A DNA stretch of 51,733 nucleotides, from positions 1 through 51,733 of the forward strand of contig MU616708.1 of the NCBI GenBank assembly GCA_025201705.1. The letters run 5' to 3'. How positions within the stretch are numbered: the first letter of the stretch is position 1; every line of letters begins with the position of its first letter. Positions 21,877 to 32,657 of this stretch are shown here, piece by piece. Source of the DNA: Dissophora ornata (Eukaryota > Mortierellomycota > Mortierellomycetes > Mortierellales > Mortierellaceae). Made by a program: the position numbers and the translations under genes. The notes under the pieces are model-generated. The model was not told the origin of the DNA. It did not search any database and saw only the letters and a program-made list of their open reading frames with translations.

Positions 21877-24534
21877 TCATACGCGGACAAGATCAACTCG
21901 GCAGCGTTCATAGACCCTATGATAAGTTGTCATGCTCTGCGTATCCTCCTCGTCCATCATCATCACTGCATCACCAAGGACACTCTCAGAGATCGGGTGG
22001 ATGGTCAAACGGGCGAACATGCCGCCAGTTTGGGCCTTGCTGAGCTGGTTCGGATTCACGGCCACGATATTATCCACAGTCTACGAAAGGGGGAAAAGGT
22101 CAATAAGAGCCCCTGATTCGGTGCAAGTAAAAAAAAATTGCAGCAGTTCAAAGCACGTTACCTTGGCAAATCCTTTAAGCTTGCTCGGTAAGATTACAAC
22201 GTCGGGGCATGTTTTGAGATCCATTAAGTCATATTGATTGAAATCCACTCCACTCTCGATATCAGAAGTCAGCCCAGGGTAGACAGGATGCATACTATTA
22301 CAATAAAGAATAACTCGTTGAGCAACAAGTCATTTTTACATCGCATTTCAGCCTGAAAGTGACCAAGGACATACTTGCGCTGCTCGACAAGGTACTTTGC
22401 GAGACGACCCATGCGATCTGTCCGCTCTGGATTACGTGCAACTTCATCGCCACTTAGATGCATCAAAACTTCTGCGGTATTAACAGCAAACACCATCTTG
22501 TCGATTGTGAACTGTGCTGGGTTTGGCAGGCAATACGTTCCCTAGAAACAAAGAACAGAATCAGTCCTGAAACCCCTGCTTCTGACATGTGGTCACGATG
22601 TTGCTATATAGTCGACGAGTATGACTCAACTTACTGCTGGTAGTCTAAGAGGACGAATGTGCTCGAATCCTGGCTGCGGCAAAACTGCCGTCTCGTGAAT
22701 GACGTCCTGTAGACTTGGCACAAGCAAAATCTGCATTTCTTTGGGATAGCGCTCCTGATGCTGTGCGAGTACTGAAGAAATATATTTTGCAAAGTATGCC
22801 TCGGGTGTCATATTCACGTCTCCGGACACAATCAGAGGGTGCTGAGAAGACACAAACGGCCCCATCTAAAAAGCAGGCGACATGGTGGGTGAGAAATTGG
22901 CGCAGCTTTAGAGGCTCTGGTGTCCCGCGAAATGAGTTCGTATTGCATTTAATACAATACTAACCAGCAGCAGCACATCTGGTCGTTCCTTGTTCACATG
23001 CTGCATGAGTGCCACAAACGGTTCGAAGAGCAGGTTATCGTTCAGAGTGTACGGTCCGGCCGCTGCGATCATCTTGATAGGCTGGCCACCCATCTTTCTA
23101 TACTGAAAATTCTCGAGCTCCACTGGGCTGATAGTTGCCATTGGTAGCCTTGGTAACTACAGTATCGGAAGGTTATTAAATGGTGACATAGAAACAATAG
23201 GATGATGATGCATTCAAGCTACTAACTCAATTGACCACAAAAGTACCTCGTGTACGCGTGTTACGGCAAAGGTCGCCCCATTCGAGTTGATACCGCTCAA
23301 TACTACAATCTGGCCAGGGAAGAAACTGAATCCTGGAATCTCAGCGAGGTCCAGTTTCACCCTCGCACCCCCTCCCAGCGAATGACTCGTCTCCAGGACG
23401 AGTGAACGTTCATTGGCCTTGCCTTCATTGGCGTCGGAGCAAATCCTTCCGACCACAGTAACAACAGCCCGATATGGATAGGCTGCATCGCGAAATTCAG
23501 TGTCGGGGTATGCCTTTTTGTAAATCTCTGCGAACGAACCGATTCTATCGTCAAGAGCTGAAGACACAATCAAGCCGATGTTAGTACATCTTCCTACAGG
23601 AGTCATCTCTACTCAGCGAAAGTAGTACGAAGGAGAGGCAAAATCATGTGCACTGTACCTTCGCCCTTTTCTTTGAGTTTTTCAAACATGTAACGATAGG
23701 GCTTCACGGCGACCTCCAAACCGATGACGTTCCTGTAGTCTGAGCTGGTGTTTGGTGCTGACTGGCGTATTGACAAATGGCTGTTTAATGTCTCCTCGGT
23801 TTCTGACATGTTCTTGCGAAGTGCAAACTGTTTTGATGAAGGGGACTGTTGCGATGGGGAAATGGGTACAGGAGCGATGCCACTGTTGCCTCTGTTCCTG
23901 ATCGGCGTCGTAGGCATTGCGAAGTTAGACCTACTGTCGGGTAACCCACTAAACATGTATATAACGGATTATTCGCATTAGTGAATAAAGACAACGTATG
24001 CGCAATGTCGAAACGGTGTCCACAGATAAGCATAAATTGCATACAAATCATCCGTGAGGTCGATATCCATTTCGTGATTAGCCATCAAAGCAGGTGCGCC
24101 ATATCCATGATACCGCGACTTGACTGTAGCCCTCTTTGGTGTCGCAAACGACGACAAAGATGCCTGTGACTGATAGCTCTGCTGCTGCGACTGCTGTTCT
24201 AGTGCGCGATGAAGACTGTTCTTAAAGCCCTCCAGATGTGCTGGTGTCATGGATCCCTCGTCCCCATCTCCTGAGGCACTTGTCTTATTCATGATGTAGG
24301 CCTCCCATTTTGAATGCAGGGTCTCAGGCTCGATGCGATATATCTGCAGGAGGTTCAGACCTGGGGTAGGGAAGGTACATGGAGAGCATAAAAATAGTGA
24401 GCAACGAAAGCTTTTGCCCATTCTGTACATTCATCCGTTCACTGTTGTTATGCTGTACATTCTCTAAGCGCTGTAGGGTTCTTGGTGAGAGTTGGCCCAA
24501 ACACATTGAGCAGTGCGCACTCCTGGGTTGCCAT
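21877..24534 (-). CDS. POL12: DNA polymerase alpha subunit B (Pol12/POLA2)
   Basis: Non-catalytic B subunit of the DNA polymerase alpha-primase complex, acting at origins and in lagging-strand priming. Nine exons: 24534-24459, 24360-24045, 23948-23659, 23557-23247, 23156-22965, 22865-22635, 22541-22375, 22294-22162, 22080-21877; 1920 nt, 639 residues. The N-terminal helical domain (LRECLNLLQIYRIEPETLHSKW read in parts) is followed by a Q/S-rich linker, the OB fold (FFPGQIVVLSGINSNG) and the inactive phosphoesterase-like domain (AAAGPYTLNDNL, RPDVLLLMGPFVSSQHP, LLVPSLQDV, CLPNPAQF). The C-terminus carries KAQTGGMFARLTIHP. Exon 3 to 4 joining was chosen because it keeps the YMFEKL-to-DDRI spacing of human POLA2. 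A shared 205-bp promoter separates it from the next gene. Confidence 0.95.
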
Positions 24535-24739
24535 TGATGGTCCTTCGACGTGTGTTGGGTAATGGACTCCAAAAAAAATAAAAAAATAGACAAACGCGTG
24601 CAAAATCCTGTAAAACAAATTAAAACGCGGTTGCGGTGGCTTTGCGAGACTGGCGATTGCAGAAGTTTGTAAACAGGCGCAAAGCACTAAATTTATCTTT
24701 GACTTCACTTCGCATTCCTCTGTCAAGTCAGTCAACACC
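24535..24739. promoter_or_regulatory. shared Pol alpha B / unknown gene divergent promoter
   Basis: A 205-bp gap between divergent start codons. An A-rich tract sits at 24570-24590. No named site was recognised. Confidence 0.5.
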
Positions 24740-26936
24740 ATGGAGAATCGGGACCAGCAGGAGAGTAGCGAAAGCACTATTGGGAACAACCCACAAGAGC
24801 CTCAGCAGTCCGCTCAAGAGTCTGTCGGTTCTGCTGTGATGGAGGTTGAGATTCCTACTCCTTCGGAGAGTGCCGAAAGCACCCCGCCTACCAACGCCAC
24901 CCAGGCCGAGCACAGTGCTAGGGGTGACTCGGAGCCTCGCTCACCCTCTCAACAAGGACATGCCGCGGGTTCGACACCCGATCTTCAACAAACTCAGCAG
25001 CAGCATCAGTCCCCGGTACCAAATAAGCCAGCACCAACTCAGCCGTTGAAAAGGCGACCGCGTAGAACTGGTCAGCCCCTGCATCTCCTACTCCAAGACT
25101 GCAGTAAACAGGTTAGCACTACATTCTGCTGCGTCGCGAAGCAGAGTAAATGATGAATTTCCCACGATCTAAACTAACGTTAATCCTGCTTCCTGCTCTA
25201 GCACATCCTGGGATACTTATGCAAAAAGACACCCGAAGAGATCACAGCCATTGTGAGCGACAAAAAAGCTCTCGCAACAGATCTCCGTAACTACTCCAAC
25301 GATTTTGTTTTGACTTCTGCCCGTGATCGCGTTGTTGGTGAGGTAGATGACCAGGGAAAGGAGTTACTCAAGGATGTTGATCCAGAACGAGACGTAAGTA
25401 CCTTGTCAACAAAGCGCAACAGGATACTTCAACGCCACAAAGGAAATTCTTGACACGCCAATTCACCATACATCCTCGGCCATTTTTGCAGGTGATCAAA
25501 CAAAGATTCGAAGATGAATCTTCAGTCTTCAAGAGTTATGATGACGCCATCTACGACATCCGCGTGGATCTGTACCTGGATGGAATTAAGCCCAGAAAGC
25601 AAGAGTCGGATCAGGACAACGAAGAAACTGCTGCCAAGAACCTTGGTAACGATTCACGCCACTGAGAACGGAGGCTTCAGGATCTACTTCCTGCCTTGAC
25701 TTGCCTCTCTTATGTTGCTCAGTTCCAACTGATGTTACCACGTTTCTGTCTTTACAAACCCTAGAACTCAGTACTGTAGTCCAGATCTGGGACCAGTTTT
25801 ACAAACGAGTAGAAATAGAACCGAAAAGGTCCGGTAGATCTGGACAAAGTCCATACCCGACCAGAGGTGGAAGACCTCCAGGACCACCAGGAACTCGTCC
25901 TCACCCATATGCCGCTGGTCGGTTTCCACCAGCGGCTGCAGGACCACCACACTACGGCACTCCTTTTGCAGGTCCTCCTGATGCAAGTGGACCTTCGTTC
26001 AGGGACACTAGAGGCCCCCCTCGCGGCTATCAAGACAGACCACCATATCGTGACGATTACTACCCTGATCGACGTGATGACTACCGACGCCCCGATTATG
26101 AGCGCCGCGATCCAAGAGACGTGGGTATGAGGGCGCCAGGACATGGCCAGATGGGCCGTCCTGACCCAAGGGACATGCGCGACATGCGAGATTCTCGCGA
26201 GTTCAGAGATCGCCCACCTCCTCCCGCTGCAAGAAACGAGAGTCCTTTTGGTGCAGGAGGCGGGCGATATGATGATAGGAGACGGGACCGCCTTGATACA
26301 GGCAATGCTGTGCCACCCCGCGACAGCAGGCATCCTGGACCCGGCGGTGCGACTGGATCGCCACTCACCTCACACCCATCCCTCCCTCCCAAGCCCCATG
26401 GTGCACACTTTGACAGTTCTAATGTTCCGCACGCACAGTCCCAGGCTGCGAACCCCATGTATCCTCAGCATTACCCGTCGACCTCACATCAACAGCCACC
26501 ACATGTCGACCCTCACGCTGCTCAGGCGGGGTATGGCGCCTATGGACAGCCTCAGGCATACCCTGTGCCAGGACCGACGGATTATTCTGGATACCCATAT
26601 GCTACCTATGGCCAAGATCCCGCGTCGCTTGCCACCCAGCAGCAGTATGCATATTCTGCAGCAGCTGGTGGCTGGGATATGAGTGCTAATGTCGCTGCTG
26701 CTGTTGGACAACACGTTGGTGCCGGCCTTCACCTTCAGCCTTTTACCGCTAACCAACCCGGCCGCCACAAGGCTGTTCCTCTGCCTACTGATTTTATGTC
26801 TGGTCCAAGCGATGCCCCTCGATTGTCGATGCCAGAACCACATGAAGTTCTAGGCACGATCCGCGGTATCATTATCAGAGATGCTCACGGTAACATTGGT
26901 CTCAGTCAGTATCAATTTACGCAGGCGACACAGTAA
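24740..26936 (+). CDS. unrecognised proline/arginine-rich protein
   Basis: I do not recognise this family. Exons: 24740-25111, 25202-25393, 25492-25645, 25765-26936; 1890 nt, 629 residues. Residues 1-110 are acidic and S/Q/P-rich. Residues about 115-260 look like a folded helical region (LLQDCSKQHILGYL, PEEITAIVSDKKAL, DLRNYSNDFVLTSARDRVVG, VIKQRFEDESSVFKSYDDAIYDI read in parts, VVQIWDQFYKRVEIE). From about 260 to 570 the protein is low-complexity: P/G-rich, then repeated R-D/R-R-D dipeptides, then Y/Q/P/A-rich. The last 60 residues are again ordered-looking (PTDFMSG, EVLGTIRGIIIRDAHGNIG). The RD-rich and Y/Q/P blocks resemble RNA-binding or condensate-forming nuclear proteins, which is only a suggestion. 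Confidence 0.75.
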
Positions 26937-27998
26937 TCCACCTTCAGGAAAGAAATCACTCGGGAGAACCACAGAAGCGGAAGCGGGAGTCGACAGTTCT
27001 TTTCTTCATTTATTTGCTTTTATTTTTTTTTCGTGCATCTACTACAACAATTACCACTTTCAACATATATTTTTAAGGAATCACATCGGAGATCGACACT
27101 GCCAAGGAATTTTTCATAAACCAGGACTGTGTCGCACACTCTTTGGGGGATGGAAACGGATCAGGATGCATTTGATTTTCGTTTGAAGGGGCGGACGACG
27201 CTCAATCTCTAATTTCATGCTAAAGGAGACCGGGACCATACAGGAACTGCGCACTTGAGCACACACACACACACACACACAAACGAATAGAACACACAGG
27301 TGGAGCAGGATCGTGGCGAAAAGCGCTGACAGGGGAAGGGAATCGACGCGTTCTATCGCTGTGCACTAGTCGAGCGCGCTTCTTGAATTACCTAGGGAAG
27401 TTAATGGGTCAGTCAAGTGGAGTTGGAAAATTTGAGGTTGACGGACATGGCAGCATAACGTGCCACGGATAGCATCATTGAAGGAAACATGTACAAAATA
27501 AACAGCAAATAGAATCACGTTTTTGTTGTTTGTGGGGATGCATGCCGTTTGTTTCGCACGGGAGCAAGGGTTTACGGAATGTGCATGATGGAACGGGGTT
27601 TCTTCTTCTTAAATCTCGGTTTGCGATGATATCTATGATGGAGAGCGGGGCCGATGACGAGCGCTGATCTGTCTTGTCTTCAAGCGCAGCCAATGGATAT
27701 ACTGGAGAGAGCTGAGGGAGACATGTGTGTACACCACGCATGACGAGATGGCGCACTCACTGGGCTAGTGACAGACGGTGGTACAGCCCCAAGAAAACCA
27801 ACCAGACGGTCGCACGCAGCCAAAGATCGAGCATGCCACGAATACATGCAAACACATAACGCATGCAACACTGCTCGCTGGCTGTCACGATCGATCCTCC
27901 TTTCTTTTCCTCTCTCTCTCTCTCGCACTTTCTCTCTTTCTATCCTTTCCTCTGTATTTTTTTTTTCTTCCACTGCAGTCTGATTCCTTCTTGCCACT
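26937..27998. other. intergenic, 3' region then GH63 promoter
   Basis: About 1 kb between two plus-strand genes. It contains a (CA)n microsatellite (27260-27281) and a CT/T-rich stretch at 27898-27970 just before the GH63 start, typical of a fungal core promoter. No gene recognised on either strand. Confidence 0.55.
27260..27281. repeat. (CA)n microsatellite
   Basis: About ten to eleven CA units in the 3' region of the proline/arginine-rich gene. Confidence 0.9.
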
Positions 27999-30900
27999 AT
28001 GAAGGTCGACACAAAAGTGATCTCAAGGGACTCCTCGGAGGAGATTAAGCGACTCTCTCAATCGGATGTGCGTTCGAAGCATTGGATGAGGTACCCTCCC
28101 ATGGAATGAATGCCTTGTGGAGTGAACATGTACGCTGGGACACTTTTGTCTCAGCCTTGCAAAAAAATTATCCACGTCCCTCAACATTTATTTTTTTTCT
28201 CTCTTTTGATGACATGATCGTGCAGATGGGGCCCTTATCTCTCAGAGCGTCAATGGGTAAACAACGGTGCAATTGGCGATTATTCATCACCGCAGCAGGC
28301 TTATTCCAAGTGTCAAGCGCTGGTCCCTATTGCTGATCGTTATTTGTTTTACTCTCTACTGATCGCTCATTTGCTTTCTGTCCTGTCATAAATTTAAAAG
28401 GCCACGGTAAGTCCCCGAATACATCCTGGGCACTGAAGTTGAATAAGTAACGAACAACATGAGGACTTATGATAAACTTACTCTGTGGAATCCTCCAGGT
28501 CCGCGAAGACTACAGTGCTGATGGAGATGCCTGGCAATTTTTCCCACATGAGCATGCTCGGTCTAGGACTTACCGCTGGGGCGAGGATGGTCTGGCGGGT
28601 GTGTCCGACAACCATCAGCGACTCTGTTTCTCAGTCGCGCTCTGGAACGGCAAGGACAAGATCCTAAAGGAGCGACTCTTTGGTCTGACAAACCACGAAG
28701 GTAAACTTCACGATACTGCTTCACTTTTTTGTCGGCTGTTACTATTTATTTCGTTCTGATCAGTCGCAATGGTCTCCTCGATCTAAAGGCAACCATGGCG
28801 AGGACGTCAAGGAGCTGTACTATTACCTGGAAAACACCCCAACGCACTCGTACATGAAAGTAAGCACATGATTGAATTCTTGTTCCGGGGAATGGAAGGA
28901 CCCAGGTTCATATCCTTCAAGACCTTTTCAGATTTGTAAGCCACTGATGCTTTACTAATGCTTTACTAATGCTTCTCGAATAGTATCTGTACAAGTACCC
29001 TCAGGCAGAGTTCCCATATGACCATTTGGTTGAAGAGGGTACGCGCAGGAGCCGCACTGAGCCCGAGTACGAGCTTCTGGACACTGGCGTATTTAATGAA
29101 AACAAGTACTTTGACGTCTTTGTCGAATACGCCAAGGACGGCCAGGACGTTGACGATATTCTCGTGAAGATCACGGCCCACAACCGAGGACCCCAGGACG
29201 CACCTCTCACTATCGTCCCCCAGTTTTGGTTCCGAAACACCTGGGCTTGGTTACCTGAAGGCGAAGTGGAGGTTCCTTCTTTAAAAAAGACTGGATCCCT
29301 TACCATTGAGGCCAAGCATGAGTCTTTGGGTGACCGTTGGATTCATTTCGAAGCTGCACCCAAAGGAGCTGCCACAGACGCGCCAGAATTGATCTTTACC
29401 AACAATGAGTCGAATCTCCAAAAGTTGTTCAACGATCCCAACCATAGCCCTTATGTCAAGGACGGCTTCCATGAATATGTGGTCAATGGCAATAGTGACG
29501 CAATCAACCAAAAGGATTGTCAGGGTACCAAGGCTGCGGGTGTCTACCGGTTTGACAACGTTCCTGCTGGAGGACATGTTGAGTTGCGCGTCCGATTTAA
29601 TCGCAAGCAGCCTCTCAATGGTCAAGAGGGCATTGTCGAGGAAGAATTCGATCAGGTCTTTGAAGACCGTATCAAGGATACCGAAGAGTTCTACGGCAGC
29701 TTGGCGCTTAAACATCTGGATAAGGATCTTCAAAGAATCCAACGCCAAGCTCTGGCGGGGATGCTTTGGTCGAAGCAGTGGTACCACTTTGATCAGCGAT
29801 CTTGGAGGAAAGGCGATCCTGTGGGGGTGCCACCTCCACCAGAGAGACATAACCTGAGGAATCGTGAGTGGAAACACTTGTATATCGAAGACATCTTGTC
29901 GATGCCAGACAAGTGGGAGTACCCGTTCTTTGCAGCCTGGGACATGGCTTTTCATTGCATCCCCTTGTCGATTGTGGACCCGACGTTCGCAAAGAAGCAG
30001 CTGGACCTGCTGACTAGGGAGTGGTACATGCATCCATCCGGACAGATCCCTGCATACGAGTGGAATTTTACGGATGTCAACCCTCGTAAGTGTACAAGGA
30101 GGGTGTCTATACAAATCTGATCTACAGGGTGCCTTCCTTTTTTTTTTTTTTTTTTTTTTGGACTTCTTGATAAGCTGTTCACGCGTGGGCTGCGTTGCAG
30201 GTTTTTAAAACTGAGGACCGAATCTACGGACGTAAGGACTTTCTCTTCCTGGAACGCGTTTTCCAAAAGCTGTTGCTAAACTTCACTTGGTGGGTGAACC
30301 GAAAGGACACGGAGGGCAATAACGTTTTTGAAGGTGGTTTCCTTGGGCTCGATAACATTGGACTTTTCAATCGATCGGAGCCCTTGCCCAACGGTGCGAC
30401 ATTGCGACAGGCAGATGGTACATCGTGGATGGCCTTCTTTTCCCTTTGCATGTAAGCTTATTGAGTCCGTGCGTGTGGTGTGTCTATCTGTCATCTATCA
30501 TGTTGTTGTTTTTATCACATAAGCTTCAGGCCGAAAAAGAAAAAAACACTAACGTCTTTTTCATAGGCTACACATCGCGCTGGAATTAGCCAAGAGGAAC
30601 CCTGTTTACGAAGGTAAGTTTTGTCCCAAGGTACATATTTTTGCCGCTCGGACTTTAGTTTTTTAAGCTTTATGTTATACTTTTTTTCAACATTTAGATA
30701 TCGCGTCCAAGTTCCTGGAACACTTTTTTCACATTTCGGATGCCATGACCTACCAATCAGGCGGCGAAGAAAAGTCGCTCTGGGATTCAACCGACAACTT
30801 TTTCTATGACTCGATCTCATGGCCTGGAGGACACACGCAGCGGCTCAAAACACGAAGCTTGGGTAAGGAAACAAAAATCTCTCATCAATCGAAATATATT

Positions 30901-31751
30901 TATACAACAATACCCCAACGACCCCCAGCGCACAAACACTAAACAAAACAAAACAAAATAATAATCGCATAAACCATTCTTCCACCCATTTCTTGCTCAA
31001 AAATAACGTAGTGGGAGTCATCCCCCTCTTCGCAAACCTATCCCTCGACCCCGAGTACCTCGAATTCTTCCCTGGCTTCACGCGTCGGCTCAATTGGCTT
31101 CTTGACTACCGCGAGAAGCACCGCCCGGAGCGTGTCTTCAAAAATGAAGACACCAAAGAAAACGGCTCTGTTCTTCTCGCTCTCGTCGATCAGACTATGC
31201 TCCGCGCCGTCCTTAAACGGGTCCTTGACGAGAACGAGTTCCTCAGTCCCTTTGGAATTCGATCGCTTTCTAAATTCCATCAACAAAATCCTCTCAGCAT
31301 GTGGATGAACGGTCAGGAGTTCCGTGTCGATTACTTGCCTGCAGAGTCTGACTCTGGAATGTTTGGAGGCAACTCGAACTGGCGTGGCCCCATCTGGTTA
31401 CCGACTACGTATCTCTTGGTCGCTTCCTTGAAAAGGTTCCATTACTTTTATGGAGAGGACTTCAAGGTCGAGTGTCCTACCGGATCAGGCATCATGAAGA
31501 ACTTGGAGGAAGTCGCCTGGGAGATTGAGGTTCGATTGGTGAAGTTGGTCCAGAGTGACGATCAAGGCAGACGACCTGCCAATGGCGGGGTTGACAAGGC
31601 AGACAAGGACCCGCTCTTCAAGGACTTGGTCCTGTTCTATGAGTACTTTGATGCGGAGACTGGCAAGGGACTTGGGGCTTCGCACCAGACAGGTTGGACG
31701 GGTCTGCTTGCGATGATTGTCCAGCAAGTTGGACTCAAGTGTGGTAACTAG
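27999..31751 (+). CDS. GH63-type glucosidase homolog, YMR196W-like
   Basis: Large (alpha/alpha)6-barrel protein of the GH63 group, related to bacterial proteins annotated as glucosidases and, as far as I recall, to the uncharacterised yeast protein YMR196W. Ten exons: 27999-28090, 28226-28256, 28401-28406, 28499-28700, 28789-28859, 28984-30085, 30175-30451, 30567-30613, 30698-30862, 31012-31751; 2733 nt, 910 residues. Strings: [43 protein letters not shown] (in parts), [53 protein letters not shown] and [10 protein letters not shown]. No signal peptide or membrane segment is visible, unlike the ER glucosidase I, so a cytosolic location is likely. Exon 3 is six bases (Ala-Thr) and restores the family QW-x-T-VRED string. 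The substrate is unknown. Confidence 0.9.
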
Positions 31752-32012
31752 TCTATCTTGGCTACGGAATTAGCAAGTAAAGGGAAGCCAGCTCTGGTCA
31801 CATTAGGGAGCATCCTTTCGCGAGGTGAGGTATGCTTAAAGATCTTGTAAATAAATAGGCGACGATGAGAACGTGAATACTTTATTATCGGACTTGCAGA
31901 CGGGTTAAGCATGAACTGAACTAAACTAATGGGCTGCTGGTATTGGTACAAAACTGTGCATGAAATCAAAGGAGCAAAAAAAAAAAAAAAAAGAAGCGAT
32001 TAAGGAATACGT
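31752..32012. other. convergent 3' region, GH63 / Zn2Cys6 factor
   Basis: A 261-bp gap between convergent stop codons, including an A-run near 31977-31992. Holds both 3' ends; no gene seen. Confidence 0.5.
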
Positions 32013-32612
32013 CTAGAGCTTCTGGAGTCCTGCATTGGCAATGTATTGATTCCACTCGTCCCAGTCGATGGTGTTTGGAATCCCAAAGAACGGGTTCTGG
32101 ACAGCCATCAAGTTCGGATCTTGCACCAGTTCCTGTGCCGGGAATAATGCCAGACTTGAGTAATCCTCTGTTCCTGCAGCAATATTACCCTGAGTTCCCG
32201 TCGGTGTTGTTGTGCCGTTCTCCTGGCCACTTGCATCACTCACATAGCCACCGTTGTTAAGATTGTTCTGACAGTTGTGAGCTTGACCCTGATGATTGCA
32301 GCACTGAGAGTTAAATTGTTGCTGTTGCTGTTGTTGCTGCTGCGCCTGCTTCTGTTGCTCTTGCAAACGCATATTCAGCTGATGCTGCTGGATAAACTGC
32401 TGCTGCTGCAAAAATTCTTGCTGCTGCTGCTGTAAAAGCTGTTGATGCTGCTGCACCTGTTGTTGCTGCTGCACCTGTTGTTGCTGAATTGAGTCCAATG
32501 ACAATTTTTGGTTATTGCTTGAAAGCAGCTGTTGTTGCTGTGCGCACCTTTCCTGCAGCGCCAATGGAGACGAAAGCAAGGGAGTGACACATAATGCCAG
32601 TGATGACTGCGA

Positions 32613-32657
<45 letters not shown>

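Noticed and set aside
25761..26333. 190-codon minus-strand frame
   Set aside because: Antisense of the proline/arginine-rich exon; composition is a mirror of the low-complexity coding strand.
27840..27998. ATG upstream of the GH63 start
   Set aside because: Upstream ATGs lie out of frame or in a CT-rich leader; the start at 27999 is in frame with family-like sequence after splicing.
29281..30114. 277-codon minus-strand frame
   Set aside because: Antisense shadow of the large GH63 exon, which has strong family support.
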